The notes: generated by a model from the letters alone, not told the origin. 64,000 nt of DNA from an uncultured Eubacteriales bacterium (GCA_900315015.1 OMXJ01000014.1:1-64000); one strand, 5' to 3'; counted from the first letter of the stretch, positions 48,942 to 59,089 are shown. Numbers and translations are program-made.

Positions 48942-50279
48942 ATGAAATACGACAAGATAGTTTTTGATAACATCCGCGAATATACTTCAAATTGTGAAGA
49001 AACAGGCCTTAACAACAATGTTTTGGTCTGTGGATGCACAGGCTCAGGAAAGACAATGTCCATTACAGAGCCAGCGCTTATCAACACCTACGAAAGAAAC
49101 TTAGTTGTTACAGTAACCAAGAGAACAATTGTAGATAAATATAGACCAGCCCTTGAAAGAAGAGGCTATACGGTTCGCGAATTGAATTTTGCGGATCCTA
49201 CAAAGTGTACCGTTGCATATGATCCGCTAAAGTATGTAAGAACAGAAACAGATGCAGTATTTCTTGCTAGATCGATAGTTTTAGCAAACCCTAGAAAGGA
49301 AAAAGGAAATATGGATCCTTTCTGGGATGACTCAGCTATCTCACTTCTTGCTGCAGAAATCGGCGCTGTACTCATTACCAAGGGAAGAAGAGGAACCTTT
49401 GCAGATGTAGTAGATCTGCAGAAGCAACTTAAGATAAAAGATGGCAGTAAAAACAACAACCTTGACACATCGCTTGATTCATTTTTTGAAGAAATAGAAG
49501 AAAAATATCCAAACAGCTATGTAAATACCTGTTGGAGAACCTTTAAGTGCAACCCTATAAAGACAGCGGGCTGCGTTTTCACAACATTGAATTCTGCGAT
49601 AGATACTGTCATAAGTGGTGAAATCTGTGATTCCATGAAAAAATGTATTTCACTCGACTTTAAGGAGCTCTGTTATGGTAAGAATATACTCTTTGTTGTG
49701 ACATCTCCGGTAAATCCAGCAAGTAACCACTTCATAAATGTCTTCTATTCAGACCTTTTCAAGCAGACCTTTGAGTATGCGGAAAAACTGATAGATGGCG
49801 CACTTGCAAGACCGCTTCATGTCATCTGTGATGACTTTGCTACAGGCGGTCAGATACCGAACTTTGACCAGTACATCAGTATCTTCAGAGCGAAGAACAT
49901 TTCAGTAACTCTTCTGGTGCAGTCAGAATCCCAACTTGAGAACATGTATGGTGAGGCTTCAGCAAACTGCATCAAAAATAACTGCGACACCTATGTGTAT
50001 CTTGGCGGAATGGATGATGGTACCATCTTTTCTGTAGCAAGAAAGCTTAACAAGCCTTATGACGAGGTGATGAACATGCCGGTCGGCAGAATAGTTCTTA
50101 TCCGCAGAGGTGAAAAAGCTAGAATGACCAACAGGTACAAGATTCTTGAAAACGACGTGTATAAAATGATTTCGCTAGAATACGAAATGAACAAGATGCG
50201 TCGTAAGAAGGAACTGGAAAAGCAGAGAGTTTACGCAAGAACTAGACAGAGCGTAGCAGCAAAGAGAAACGTAAGCTAA
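48942..50279 (+). CDS. VirD4/TraG-type coupling ATPase, soluble and orphan
   Basis: The protein has about 445 residues and starts at either of two adjacent ATGs (48936 or 48942); I chose 48942, which is a better distance from the AAAGGAAC site. Walker A is CGCTGSGKTMS; the Walker B-like CDDFATGG sits near residue 300, and LLVQSESQLENMYG is the conserved coupling-protein motif. It lacks the N-terminal membrane helices of classical VirD4 and stops after a basic tail (RRKKELEKQRV). No relaxase or type IV secretion gene is seen here, so it is an orphan beside a ClpP-like gene. Confidence 0.78.
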   Translation: MKYDKIVFDNIREYTSNCEETGLNNNVLVCGCTGSGKTMSITEPALINTYERNLVVTVTKRTIVDKYRPALERRGYTVRELNFADPTKCTVAYDPLKYVRTETDAVFLARSIVLANPRKEKGNMDPFWDDSAISLLAAEIGAVLITKGRRGTFADVVDLQKQLKIKDGSKNNNLDTSLDSFFEEIEEKYPNSYVNTCWRTFKCNPIKTAGCVFTTLNSAIDTVISGEICDSMKKCISLDFKELCYGKNILFVVTSPVNPASNHFINVFYSDLFKQTFEYAEKLIDGALARPLHVICDDFATGGQIPNFDQYISIFRAKNISVTLLVQSESQLENMYGEASANCIKNNCDTYVYLGGMDDGTIFSVARKLNKPYDEVMNMPVGRIVLIRRGEKARMTNRYKILENDVYKMISLEYEMNKMRRKKELEKQRVYARTRQSVAAKRNVS

Positions 50280-50347
50280 ATCCCCTTGAAAAATATTCTC
50301 AAAAAGTTGCTCTAACCTTTAAAATCCTATAAATAACTAAAATAGAT

Positions 50348-50380
50348 AAAGCGGGCCATCAAGGCCTGCTTTACTAAATT
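50348..50380 (+). terminator. Weak terminator after the VirD4-like gene
   Basis: AAAGCGGGCC and GGCCTGCTTT (one mismatch/wobble) enclose ATCAA, followed by a mixed A/T stretch. The gap to 50499 contains a second GCTTTACTAAATT copy and a weak promoter (TATAAT near 50457). Confidence 0.5.
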
Positions 50381-50499
50381 TTAGGAAGGGTGTAGATACA
50401 ACAGTACAGACGGCCTTGATGAATGAAGCATGCTTTACTAAATTATAGCCATGGTGTATAATATAGGGCAAAGAAAAATTTAACTTTAAGGAGAAGACT

Positions 50500-52266
50500 A
50501 TGCCTTGTACAACAATTTTAGTAGGAAAGCTTGCTTCCTACGATGGTTCAACAATGATAGCAAGAAATGATGATTCAGGTGCAGGAAGCTTTACACCAAA
50601 GAAATTCGTGGTGATTCATCCAGAGGATCAGCCGCGTCACTATAAGTCAGTAATATCGCACGTAGAAATCGACCTGCCGGACAATCCGATGAGATACTCG
50701 GCAGTGCCAAATGCGCTTAAGGGCGAGGGAGTCTGGGGAGCAGCAGGCGTTAATGCGGCAAACGTTGCAATTACAGCTACTGAGACCATAACTTCGAATG
50801 AAAGAGTATTAGGAGCAGATCCTTTAGTGGTATATAAGCCGGCGGAAAAAGAGGATTTCTTAAACGATGCCATGGGCTCAGGGGATATCGCAACTAAGAA
50901 GGAAGAAAATAAGAGTTCAAAAGCTGCAAAAAAGGAAGGGAAAAGAGCTCAAAGCCTTAAAAAATCTGCTAAAAAGGAAGAAGTAGTAAGTGAAGAGCTA
51001 GCTGAAACTCCTGGCGGCATTGGAGAAGAGGACATTGTTACTCTTGTTCTTCCATATATCCATAGCGCAAGAGAGGGAGTTGAAAGACTCGGAAGCCTTC
51101 TTGAAAAGTACGGAACCTATGAAATGAATGGAATAGCCTTCTCAGATGTGAATGAAATCTGGTGGCTTGAGACAATAGGCGGCCATCACTGGATAGCTAA
51201 GAGAGTGCCGGATGATGCCTATGTAATGATGCCAAATCAGTTCGGAATACAGCTTTTTGACCTTGCAGATGCCCTTGGAGCTGCTGAAAATCATATGTGT
51301 TCAAAGGATTTAAAGGAATTTATAGAAAAGAACCACTTAGACCTTTATAATCCGGTTGATTATTATGGAATTGATGAGGAAGAGGAAAGTGATGAGGCTA
51401 AAGAGGCTTATGATGGCCTGATAGATGCGCGTCTTGCCTTTGGAAGCCATGATGACGCAGACCATGTTTATAATACTCCTCGCGCCTGGTATATGGGAAG
51501 ATATTTTAATCCGAACACCTTTAAGTGGGAGGGAACAGATGCAGATTATAGGCCAGATTCAGACGACATTCCATGGTGCCTGGTGCCTGAAAAGAAGATA
51601 ACTGTAGAGGATGTAAAGTATATTCTTTCATCTCATTTCCAGGGAACTCAGTATGATCCTTACGCAAAGTATGGAAGAGGAGGAATGACCGGGGCTTATA
51701 GGTCTATCGGCGTAAATAGAACTGATTTCATGGCACTTTTACAGCTGCGTCCATATGCAGCAGAAGGTTTTAGGGCTGTTGAGTGGATATGCTTTTGCTC
51801 GAATGTATTTAATGCAGCAGTGCCATTTTACCCTAATGTGGATAAAATGCCGGAATATCTTTCAAATACCGGTAAAGAGGTATCAACAGACAACTTCTAC
51901 TGGAATTGCAAGCTTATTGCAGCACTTGCGGATGCATCTTATGGAAAGAGCTTGAATCACATTGAAAGGTATCAGCTAGCAGTTCAGAGCAAGGGACATG
52001 AAATAATTAATAAATATGATGCAATCCTTGCAGAAAAGTTTGGAATTGATAAAAAGAGCCGTAGTAGCAAGGTAAAAAAGAATAGCAAGATAGAAAAACT
52101 TTCTACTGTTGTAGAAAGTGATTCGCTTGAGATTACACAGCTCCTTGAAAGGGCAAATGAAGAAATGGCAGCTGTGCTTAAGGAGAAGACTGCAGAGCTC
52201 TTAAATAAGGTGCTCTTTGAAGCAAGTAATGGAATGAAGAACCAGTATGCCCGCTCAGATGCATAG
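50500..52266 (+). CDS. C69-family dipeptidase with charged insertions
   Basis: The 588-residue protein begins MPCTTILVGKLASYDGSTMIARNDDSG. Processing exposes Cys3 as the N-terminal nucleophile, as in PepD/dipeptidase A. VWGAAGVNAANVAITATET and NEIWWLETIGGHHWIAKRVPDD are conserved blocks. Residues about 127-165 are a Lys/Glu/Ser-rich insertion and a second charged stretch lies near 510-535, so it is longer than the usual 470-500 residues. It degrades dipeptides in the cytoplasm. AAGGAGAAG precedes the ATG. Confidence 0.9.
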   Translation: MPCTTILVGKLASYDGSTMIARNDDSGAGSFTPKKFVVIHPEDQPRHYKSVISHVEIDLPDNPMRYSAVPNALKGEGVWGAAGVNAANVAITATETITSNERVLGADPLVVYKPAEKEDFLNDAMGSGDIATKKEENKSSKAAKKEGKRAQSLKKSAKKEEVVSEELAETPGGIGEEDIVTLVLPYIHSAREGVERLGSLLEKYGTYEMNGIAFSDVNEIWWLETIGGHHWIAKRVPDDAYVMMPNQFGIQLFDLADALGAAENHMCSKDLKEFIEKNHLDLYNPVDYYGIDEEEESDEAKEAYDGLIDARLAFGSHDDADHVYNTPRAWYMGRYFNPNTFKWEGTDADYRPDSDDIPWCLVPEKKITVEDVKYILSSHFQGTQYDPYAKYGRGGMTGAYRSIGVNRTDFMALLQLRPYAAEGFRAVEWICFCSNVFNAAVPFYPNVDKMPEYLSNTGKEVSTDNFYWNCKLIAALADASYGKSLNHIERYQLAVQSKGHEIINKYDAILAEKFGIDKKSRSSKVKKNSKIEKLSTVVESDSLEITQLLERANEEMAAVLKEKTAELLNKVLFEASNGMKNQYARSDA

Positions 52267-52313
52267 GTATTAGAGCATTTGGATTTGTATTAGAGTACTA
52301 TAGTAAGTAAAAT

Positions 52314-52418
52314 AATAACAATAATCGTAATAATAAAAGTATTACTAACGATAGTAATAACAATAATCGTAATAGTAAAAGTATTACTAACGATAGTAAT
52401 AACAATAATCGTAATAAG
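52314..52418 (+). repeat. 42-bp AT-rich tandem repeat
   Basis: Two full copies (52314-52355 and 52356-52397) and half of a third, made of AATAACAATAATCG plus AAAAGTATTACTAACGATAGT, lie after the dipeptidase. Confidence 0.85.
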
Positions 52419-52461
52419 AGGCTCCTGCTAGTGATAAAAACTAGCAGGAGCCTCTTGTTTT
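52416..52461 (+). terminator. Strong terminator between convergent genes
   Basis: A 17-bp perfect stem, AAGAGGCTCCTGCTAGT with its complement, has a 7-base loop and GTTTT after it. It may serve both the dipeptidase and the anti-sigma gene from the right. Confidence 0.9.
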
Positions 52462-52478
52462 AGGAGCTATAAACCCAT

Positions 52479-53723
52479 TTAGTTTGTAGAATGTGCTGCT
52501 ATGGCAGCGTCGATGTAGTCTGTCATAACTGAAATATCAACGCCTACATTAGTCCATATTGAGAATTCATAGCTGTCAGTTAAAACTGAAGCATGATAGT
52601 ATTTCTTTTCAGATAAGCCCTCAAGAGATGCACCGTAATTAATGGCATCTATACATGCACCTATTTTGGTGGCGGAGTTACTGAATTTTTCTCTTTCTTT
52701 TTGGTTTTCAATAAAGTCGATGCCTTTATTTTCATCAAATTTTTCAATGGCATCTCGCACATCATCTATGCTGTTATCGTCATAGTAAATGTAACCTATT
52801 ATGGCATTGCTTTCACCGATGCTGTTGATTTCGGTAAGGAGCCCTGATTCTGTGTTCCTTTTTGAGGTAACCTCTGTTTTTTGCTCGGATGCTTCGCCGG
52901 CAGTTGTATTATCTGTCGATTTTTCTGGATTGTAACAAGGAGAGGTACTTATCTGCATATCAGTGCCGGTGTCTAAATTAGCATCTCCGGTTAAAGAATA
53001 AAAGCCAGCAGCGTTTTCATTTTTGGCTTCAGAGACTGATTCATTAACGGTAGCGCCGGCTTCCTCGCCCATGTCTTCATCCGGGAAACTATATTCATAA
53101 TTATCGCCATAAGCTGCTTCATTTTCTGATGCTGCTGTTGCAGCGGTAGTTAAAGCAGGTGCTTCATCGGTTGCTTGTTCATACCCTCCTAATTCTAAAG
53201 AGCTAATACCACTTGTAGCGCCATCATTTGCACCTTTGTTATTGTTCGAATTTGCTTCATCGGCATAATGAGGCTGTGTGACTGATGCAGATTCACTAGT
53301 GTTAGTATTTGCACTCTTATAGTTTATGACCATTGATCCGATAACTATTAATGCAAAGCAGGCTGCCGTTGCTGATATGACTTTTAAATCATGCCTGAAT
53401 TTTAGGCGGCGGAGATTTTTGCTCCTGCTTGCATCATCGTTTGTTTGCGAAGATGCATCGCTAAATTTTATGACATTACTATTTGAAGTTTCTTCATTTT
53501 CATTCTTTAAAAGAGTATCAGTATTGTTAGAAGGTGCTGTAATATCAGAAACCTCAGAATTTACGGACTTGAGTACGTTAGCAAGCACTCTGGTGCGCAT
53601 GTCGCTATCAGTGTGGATATCTTTTAGGGATTCGCTATATTCAGTGGATAACTTTTCATCAAAAGCATCACGGATTTCATCGATTTCATTGATTTCATTA
53701 TTTTTATCCTTTTCATTAGCCAT
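52479..53723 (-). CDS. Anti-sigma factor, single-pass membrane protein
   Basis: The 414-residue protein has a cytoplasmic acidic N-terminus (1-110) with a sigma-binding candidate region around ESLKDIHTDSDMRTRVL, one membrane helix at about 114-134, and a long extracytoplasmic Ser/Asn/Glu/Thr-rich disordered part followed by a small folded domain near the C-terminus. It overlaps the sigma gene by 8 bases, the usual partner arrangement. It presumably releases the sigma factor on envelope stress, but the signal is unknown. The long disordered linker is unusual. Confidence 0.75.
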   Translation of the reverse strand: MANEKDKNNEINEIDEIRDAFDEKLSTEYSESLKDIHTDSDMRTRVLANVLKSVNSEVSDITAPSNNTDTLLKNENEETSNSNVIKFSDASSQTNDDASRSKNLRRLKFRHDLKVISATAACFALIVIGSMVINYKSANTNTSESASVTQPHYADEANSNNNKGANDGATSGISSLELGGYEQATDEAPALTTAATAASENEAAYGDNYEYSFPDEDMGEEAGATVNESVSEAKNENAAGFYSLTGDANLDTGTDMQISTSPCYNPEKSTDNTTAGEASEQKTEVTSKRNTESGLLTEINSIGESNAIIGYIYYDDNSIDDVRDAIEKFDENKGIDFIENQKEREKFSNSATKIGACIDAINYGASLEGLSEKKYYHASVLTDSYEFSIWTNVGVDISVMTDYIDAAIAAHSTN

Positions 53724-54222
53724 GATAATCGTACTCCTTTCCTAAGATTTCTTTTAGCTTTTCTCTTCCTCTTTTAAGATCACTTCGGATGGTTGCTTCC
53801 TTTCTATCTAGGATTTTTGCTATTTCCTTGGTGTCATAGCCCTCGGCGTAGTAAAGATGGACCACGTCGCGGTATTTGTCCGGAAGCTTATTTACGGCTT
53901 CCCATACAAACGAGGTATCGCTTTTATCTTCATCACCTGTCGTGATTTCTTCGTTTAATTCTTCTCCATTACGGAGTCTGTTGTATTCTATTCGGTTTTT
54001 GCTGAGATTCGCAGCAACATGCAAAAGCCAGGCTTTTTCATGAGAGCTGCTCTCTAGCTCGGGTTTGGCCTTTAGGAACTGAATAAGCGTATCCTGAAGT
54101 ATTTCTTCGGCCTCTTCCTTACTATGCAGATAAGAATAAGCCAGCCTAAGTATGCTGTTACCATAGGTATCGAATAGTCTGGCGGCTTTATCTTCAATGC
54201 TTTCAGTATTGAAACTTGACAT
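53716..54222 (-). CDS. ECF RNA polymerase sigma factor
   Basis: The 168-residue protein has region 2 at about 20-75 (SYLHSKEEAEEILQDTLIQF, KAWLLHVAAN) and region 4 at about 108-160 (LPDKYRDVVHLYYAEGYDTKEIAKILDRKEATIRSDLKRGR). It lacks regions 1 and 3, as in ECF sigma factors. GGAGG lies just upstream of the start. It is in an operon with the overlapping anti-sigma gene. A candidate ECF-type promoter box, GTGCAACAT on the minus strand at 54284-54292, could make it self-activating. Confidence 0.92.
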   Translation of the reverse strand: MSSFNTESIEDKAARLFDTYGNSILRLAYSYLHSKEEAEEILQDTLIQFLKAKPELESSSHEKAWLLHVAANLSKNRIEYNRLRNGEELNEEITTGDEDKSDTSFVWEAVNKLPDKYRDVVHLYYAEGYDTKEIAKILDRKEATIRSDLKRGREKLKEILGKEYDYHG

Positions 54223-54283
54223 ATATGACCTCCGGATTAGTCATTTTTCCGTCTCTACTTACTATACAGATGGAAAAAAGAAA

Positions 54284-54324
54284 ATGTTGCACTAAAAATA
54301 AATTTTTTTAACGCGGTGCAACAT
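54284..54324. promoter_or_regulatory. Divergent GTGCAACAT boxes (candidate ECF promoters)
   Basis: ATGTTGCAC (54284-54292) and GTGCAACAT (54316-54324) form a perfect inverted repeat with a 23-base centre. Each orients outward as a -35-like box: one toward the sigma gene, the other toward the chemoreceptor gene. Both are followed by an ATAGTA stretch 15-18 bases on. Confidence 0.5.
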
Positions 54325-54655
54325 GAGTGTATTGGTTACATAGTACACGAAAACATAAAAACTCTATAAATATGATGCTAGCCTTTATATTATCATAAAC
54401 GATATGAATATGCAAGAAAAAGCAAATTTAGGATTGTGTAAAGTATTCCTTATTTTTTACCTTTTGCCAACGAAAATTATACACTAACCAAATTTAGGGA
54501 AAAATATTAAAAAAATTTAAAGAAAATGCTGACAAATTATGAGATTTGTTGTATAATAATTGTATTATTAATTTGGAGCGTGACGCTGCTGATCGGCAGT
54601 GAAAAATAAACAAAAATAATTGTTATAAGGCGACTTGCCGGGAAAGGAAATGCCT
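54325..54655. other. Leader of the chemoreceptor gene
   Basis: The AT-rich stretch has a promoter (CTGACA at 54529, TATAAT at 54552, 17-base spacing). A possible stem joins CGGCA near 54594 to TGCCG near 54636, next to the ribosome-binding site. No gene or known riboswitch is seen. Confidence 0.55.
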
Positions 54656-56137
54656 ATGCAGAACGGTATAAATGAAAAGGTATATGTTAATAAATTGTTC
54701 GTAGTATGTCATTATATGCATCAGATTTCTGTGGTACTTGCATACTTGATAGAGGTGATAAAGAAGGTACGTAGCTTTAATTATTTTCTGCCGATACTTA
54801 TAATGGTGGCTATTACTATGATACTTGAAGGAGTGGTGTATGCAGGAGACAAGGAATCGACATATTTAAGGCATATCGGAGCCATTGGAAATGTGGTGGT
54901 ATATGCTTACATCCTTTTCACAGCAGTTAATCCGCTTATATTTACAATAATATTTCCTATGTCAGCACTTGTAATAATGTTCAAGGACAATAATTTTACC
55001 CTGATTCAGAGTGTTGGAATGATTATTCTTAATGTTATAGATGTAGGAAGAAAGGTTGCTACAGGTGTTACCGGGCAGGAGATAGAGCAGGTCGAACTTC
55101 AGGTTTTGGTGCTTAGCCTTTATGCATCCTTCCTCTTTATAGCAACAAATATTATCAATAAATTTAACACTAATAATGTCCAGTCCATAAAGGAAGGACA
55201 GGAAAGATTCAAAAATGCTCTTGATAATATGATGACCGTATCAAAGGATATGACGACTTCAATCGATAGCATTTCAAGAGAGGTTGAAGAACTTAGAAAA
55301 TATACAGATGAGACTATGAGCGCCATGGGCGAGGTGAGCGATGGTATTAATCAGACAGCCAATGCAGTTTCGCAGCAGCTTGAGAGAACTGAAGTGATCC
55401 AGAAGAATGTTGAATCTGTTAAGGAAGTTTCTGAGGGCATTGTTGAGAGCATGAGAAATGCTACAAATGATGTAAGAACAGGTAGCGAGAAGATAAAGGT
55501 CCTTATCGATAAGGGTGTTGTAACAGACAAGGCAGGCGCAAAGGTTGTTAGAGAGTTAAGTGACTTAAGCAGACATACCGAAAAGATGCAGGATATAGTT
55601 TCTATCATTACAGGCGTTGCAAGTCAGACTTCCCTTCTTTCACTTAATGCTTCCATAGAGGCAGCAAGAGCTGGTGAAGCAGGAAGAGGCTTTGCAGTGG
55701 TAGCATCTGAAATTTCAAAGCTTGCAGGACAGACCTCTAAGGCAACGGATAATATTACAGAGCTCATAGATGATGTTTCAGATAAGCTTGACGGAGTTAT
55801 AAAGTCCATCAACAAGCTGATGGATAGTAATAAGGAGCAGAATGAATGTGCTGAAGATGCAGCTAGCAGCTTCAAGAAGATAACCGCCGTTACAAGTGAA
55901 GTTAATAATAAGGCAGTTCAGCTTGAAGAGGTTGTAAAACAGCTTGCAGACGCGGATGCAGCCATCGTAGAGAGCATACAGACAATTTCAGCAATATCAG
56001 AAGAGGTTTCAGCTCATTCAAGTGAGACTTTAGGTGCTAGTGAGAGAAATAAGGACATTGCTGATAGAGTAGGAAAGCATATTGATAATCTGAAGATAGA
56101 TGCAGATAAGCTCAGGGAAGTAAATTACAAGAGATGA
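54656..56137 (+). CDS. Membrane methyl-accepting chemotaxis protein
   Basis: The 493-residue protein starts at 54656, with GGAAAGGAA 6 bases upstream. Residues about 1-170 form four to six hydrophobic helices rather than a periplasmic sensor domain with two helices, so the sensor is in the membrane. A signalling coiled coil runs from about 180, with the highly conserved tip [31 protein letters not shown] near residue 330-360 that binds CheA and CheW. No HAMP domain is obvious. Its presence implies a chemotactic, probably motile host. Confidence 0.88.
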   Translation: MQNGINEKVYVNKLFVVCHYMHQISVVLAYLIEVIKKVRSFNYFLPILIMVAITMILEGVVYAGDKESTYLRHIGAIGNVVVYAYILFTAVNPLIFTIIFPMSALVIMFKDNNFTLIQSVGMIILNVIDVGRKVATGVTGQEIEQVELQVLVLSLYASFLFIATNIINKFNTNNVQSIKEGQERFKNALDNMMTVSKDMTTSIDSISREVEELRKYTDETMSAMGEVSDGINQTANAVSQQLERTEVIQKNVESVKEVSEGIVESMRNATNDVRTGSEKIKVLIDKGVVTDKAGAKVVRELSDLSRHTEKMQDIVSIITGVASQTSLLSLNASIEAARAGEAGRGFAVVASEISKLAGQTSKATDNITELIDDVSDKLDGVIKSINKLMDSNKEQNECAEDAASSFKKITAVTSEVNNKAVQLEEVVKQLADADAAIVESIQTISAISEEVSAHSSETLGASERNKDIADRVGKHIDNLKIDADKLREVNYKR

Positions 56138-56156
56138 GTTTGACGCTAAAAAATAT

Positions 56157-56194
56157 AAAACGGAGTCCTGATGTTATATAAGGGCTCCGTTTTC
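56157..56194 (+). terminator. Terminator after the chemoreceptor gene
   Basis: AAAACGGAGTCC pairs with GGGCTCCGTTTT (one G-T pair), followed by C and TTT. Confidence 0.88.
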
Positions 56195-56288
56195 TTTGTA
56201 AAATAGGGCTTTTCCTTTAATGTCAAGTCCTTGAAATATTTGAGAATATATACCTACAATTTACAGACATATTTGAAAATTTTAGTTC

Positions 56289-57338
56289 TTAAATTGTGAT
56301 AGTGTAAGAAGCGTTAAATTCTGCTCCTGGTGCAAGCTTTTGCTCGTATTCTCTTTCAGTGAGATCGCCTTCAAAATTAACGCTGTCGCATCTTCCATAC
56401 CAAGGCTCGATACAGACAAATGGTGCATCTTTTCCGGCAGGTGACCAGATTCCGAATAAAGGAGCATCGAACTTTACATCAACGGCCTTATTCCAGCTGC
56501 CATTTTCTTCCTTTGCAATCATGACTTCCTGTGTCTGGTTATTTTCGATTACGAGGGCATCAGCAGCAAAGAGCTCCTTGCTAAGCTTAACGCCGCCGTA
56601 GTTAACGCCGTCAATAGTAACAGGAGTGAGCTCTAGAGTAAAGGTTTCTTCAGAAAGGAGACCGGCTCCCATGAGCTTTCCTACAGTAAGCTTATTATCC
56701 TTTACGTCTTTAAAGAGGAGCATATAATCATACATTCCGCACTCATTAGCATCAGGATATTCTCTTTCAGGGCCGATAGGAAGAATGTCAAGCATGCCAG
56801 GCATTCTAACGTTCATGGCATCAGATTTTTTGAAGCGGGAAGATAGGGCCTTTTCAAGTTCTTCAAAGGCATCGATCTTAACGCCTGGAATCATGAAAGC
56901 AGGATGTGCTCCGATTGAGAAATACATATCCTCGCTATCGCTGGTATTCTTTACATTGTAGAGAACCTCAAGCTCGTTGGAATCAGTGAGCTTATAGCCA
57001 AGGCGAAGTTCGAAGTCGAAAGGATACTTTTCCTTTGTCTCTTCACTTGAAGTAAGTGACATCCAGACCTCTTTGCCGTCATTGCTGACCTTCTTAAAAT
57101 CCATGTCTCTAGCAAAGCCGTGCTGACCCATCATGTAGGTCTTTCCCTTGTAAGAAAATTCTTTGTTCTTGAAAGATCCAACCACAGGGAAAAGGATTGG
57201 AGAGCGGCGCTTCCAGTACTTTTCATTGGCGTTGTAGATATGCTCCACACTGTTTTTCATGTCGTAAAGAGAAACGATTTCAGCGCCGTGATCGGCGATG
57301 ATGGCCTTAACTTTATTATTCTGTATTATTTCACTCAT
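56289..57338 (-). CDS. Aldose 1-epimerase-like protein (LacX type)
   Basis: The 349-residue protein belongs to the galactose mutarotase superfamily, with RRSPILFPVVGSFKN, MGQHGFARDMDF (a His) and IGAHPAFMIPG (a His), then a Glu region near the C-terminus (VCIEPWYGRCDS). Such LacX-like proteins interconvert sugar anomers or act on sugar phosphates. GGAGG lies upstream. It is divergent from the MutS pair to the right and stands alone. The exact substrate is unknown. Confidence 0.85.
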   Translation of the reverse strand: MSEIIQNNKVKAIIADHGAEIVSLYDMKNSVEHIYNANEKYWKRRSPILFPVVGSFKNKEFSYKGKTYMMGQHGFARDMDFKKVSNDGKEVWMSLTSSEETKEKYPFDFELRLGYKLTDSNELEVLYNVKNTSDSEDMYFSIGAHPAFMIPGVKIDAFEELEKALSSRFKKSDAMNVRMPGMLDILPIGPEREYPDANECGMYDYMLLFKDVKDNKLTVGKLMGAGLLSEETFTLELTPVTIDGVNYGGVKLSKELFAADALVIENNQTQEVMIAKEENGSWNKAVDVKFDAPLFGIWSPAGKDAPFVCIEPWYGRCDSVNFEGDLTEREYEQKLAPGAEFNASYTITI

Positions 57339-57458
57339 TACAAAAACCTCCTGAATATCAAAAAATAGAACAAGTCTGCGCCGTAAATTAATTTAATCGG
57401 CGCAAACATTTCCAAATAATTATACACTAAAAATGGGAAAATTACCACAATTCTTTTG

Positions 57459-57487
57459 TTGTATAAAAATGTATCTTTTGGTATAAT
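57459..57487 (+). promoter_or_regulatory. Promoter of the MutS-like pair
   Basis: TTGTAT and TATAAT are spaced by 17 bases, about 55 bases before the ATG. Confidence 0.65.
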
Positions 57488-57541
57488 TTAATGAATAAGA
57501 AAGATATAAAAACTTACGCGTGGTAAGAAAAGGGGTATTAG

Positions 57542-59086
57542 ATGAATGTACATTTACTGTATGAGGATAGGGACTTTGATGCAGGAATTTACGATGAAAG
57601 AAAGCTGACGGAGCATCAAAAGGAGCTGATAAATGATTTAGGACTGCAAAGCATTATCGAGCTTATGTCAGGAGAGGATGAAGTGATTCGCGAGGTAGTG
57701 CGTGCGAATCTTTTAAAGGCTGGAACGAGGGAGCCGGGGGAGCTTTTTGATATGGTGCAGGCAGTGCGCTATAGGCAGGAAATTATGAGCGATGTACTTG
57801 CAAATAGGGAACTTATCCGCGATATTTATCAGATGACCATAGAGGTTGAAAGAAAGAGAAAGGAAAGCCGTGCGGTGTTCCCGTCGGTTTATCTAACAAG
57901 TACTTATTCTAGTGCAATGCAGTTGATTGCCATATATCTCGATGAGCTTGCTAAAATGAGAAAAATGGCAGGAAAGCATCTTAATACCTTTCACTCGAAG
58001 GGGCTTACAACTCTGATAAAGGATTTGTCAGAGGAGGTTTCGGATGAATATATAGGAAAGGTCAAGGAGATGTTCAAGGATTTAAAGGACACTGAGACCA
58101 TATACATATCAGCTGATTTTGGCGTGGACCTTACGGGAGTAAATTATGCAATGTGCAAGGGAGCGCCAAAGCTCTCCTTTGTGCAAAAACTTCAGACTTA
58201 TAGCTTTACTATAGCTGAAAATGATGAGACCTCGATGCATGACCTTGAAAGAAGAAGGGATAGGGCGATAAATGAGGTGACAAATGCATTAGCGTGTGCA
58301 ACTGATAATCTTCAGGGCTTCTTTAAGAGGCTCCGTTTAGAGCTTGCTTTTTATGTCGGAAACCTAAATCTTACAGATGCTCTTAGACAAACCGGGCTAA
58401 ATAGCGGAATTCCTGAGCTTTCAGAGGGGCATTCTAGAGCCTGGTCGAATCTTGCAGATCTGACGCTTGTGGCTGAAGCTATTCAGAAAAAGAAGGATGG
58501 CGGAGCTGCTATGACAATAATAGGTAATACAGGCGTGGCACTTAAGGGAGATAAGCTGCTTTATGTGATTACAGGGGCTAATCAGGGCGGAAAAACAGCC
58601 TTTCTAAGGTCACTCGGTCAGGCGCAGCTAATGGAAAACTGCGGCATGCTAACTGCCGGCGGCTTTACGGCGCCTATAAAAACTGGAGTATTTACTCATT
58701 TTAGAAAGGAAGAGGATAGAAGCATGACCTCTGGAAAGCTCGATGAGGAGCTTGTCAGAATGGATGGAATAATCAGGGAAATAAAGCCAGGTGATATGCT
58801 TCTTATGAATGAATCCTTCCAGAGCACTAATGAAAGAGAGGGCTCGGAAATCTGCCATCAGGTGACAAAGGCCCTTATAGATAATGACATAGAGGTCATG
58901 ATAGTAACGCACCTTTACTCCTACGCGATTTCCTTTAGAGAACTTGAGGATGAAAAGGAAAAGGTGAAGTATCTTCGCGCTGAAAGAACAGGGGAAGGCG
59001 TAAGAACCTTTAGGATGGTTGAAGGAGAGCCTCTTGCTACGGTATTTGGCGGTGACATTTACAAGAAGATATTCGAAAAGGAGTAA
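57542..59086 (+). CDS. MutS-family ATPase, first of a tandem pair
   Basis: The 514-residue protein has a helical lever-like part (about 60-300) and the MutS C-terminal ATPase: Walker A GANQGGKT at about 343-350 and SGKLDEELVRMDGII signature, Walker B LLMNESFQST at about 419-428, and a His switch in VTHLYSYA. The usual DE of Walker B is NE here. There is no N-terminal mismatch-binding domain (no Phe-x-Glu motif), so a role in ordinary mismatch repair is doubtful. The next gene encodes a paralogue and starts 3 bases after the stop, so the two could form a heterodimer. Confidence 0.82.
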   Translation: MNVHLLYEDRDFDAGIYDERKLTEHQKELINDLGLQSIIELMSGEDEVIREVVRANLLKAGTREPGELFDMVQAVRYRQEIMSDVLANRELIRDIYQMTIEVERKRKESRAVFPSVYLTSTYSSAMQLIAIYLDELAKMRKMAGKHLNTFHSKGLTTLIKDLSEEVSDEYIGKVKEMFKDLKDTETIYISADFGVDLTGVNYAMCKGAPKLSFVQKLQTYSFTIAENDETSMHDLERRRDRAINEVTNALACATDNLQGFFKRLRLELAFYVGNLNLTDALRQTGLNSGIPELSEGHSRAWSNLADLTLVAEAIQKKKDGGAAMTIIGNTGVALKGDKLLYVITGANQGGKTAFLRSLGQAQLMENCGMLTAGGFTAPIKTGVFTHFRKEEDRSMTSGKLDEELVRMDGIIREIKPGDMLLMNESFQSTNEREGSEICHQVTKALIDNDIEVMIVTHLYSYAISFRELEDEKEKVKYLRAERTGEGVRTFRMVEGEPLATVFGGDIYKKIFEKE

Positions 59087-59089
59087 AAT

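Noticed and set aside
52314..52418. CRISPR-like repeat array
   Set aside because: The units are contiguous, with no unique spacers and no cas genes.
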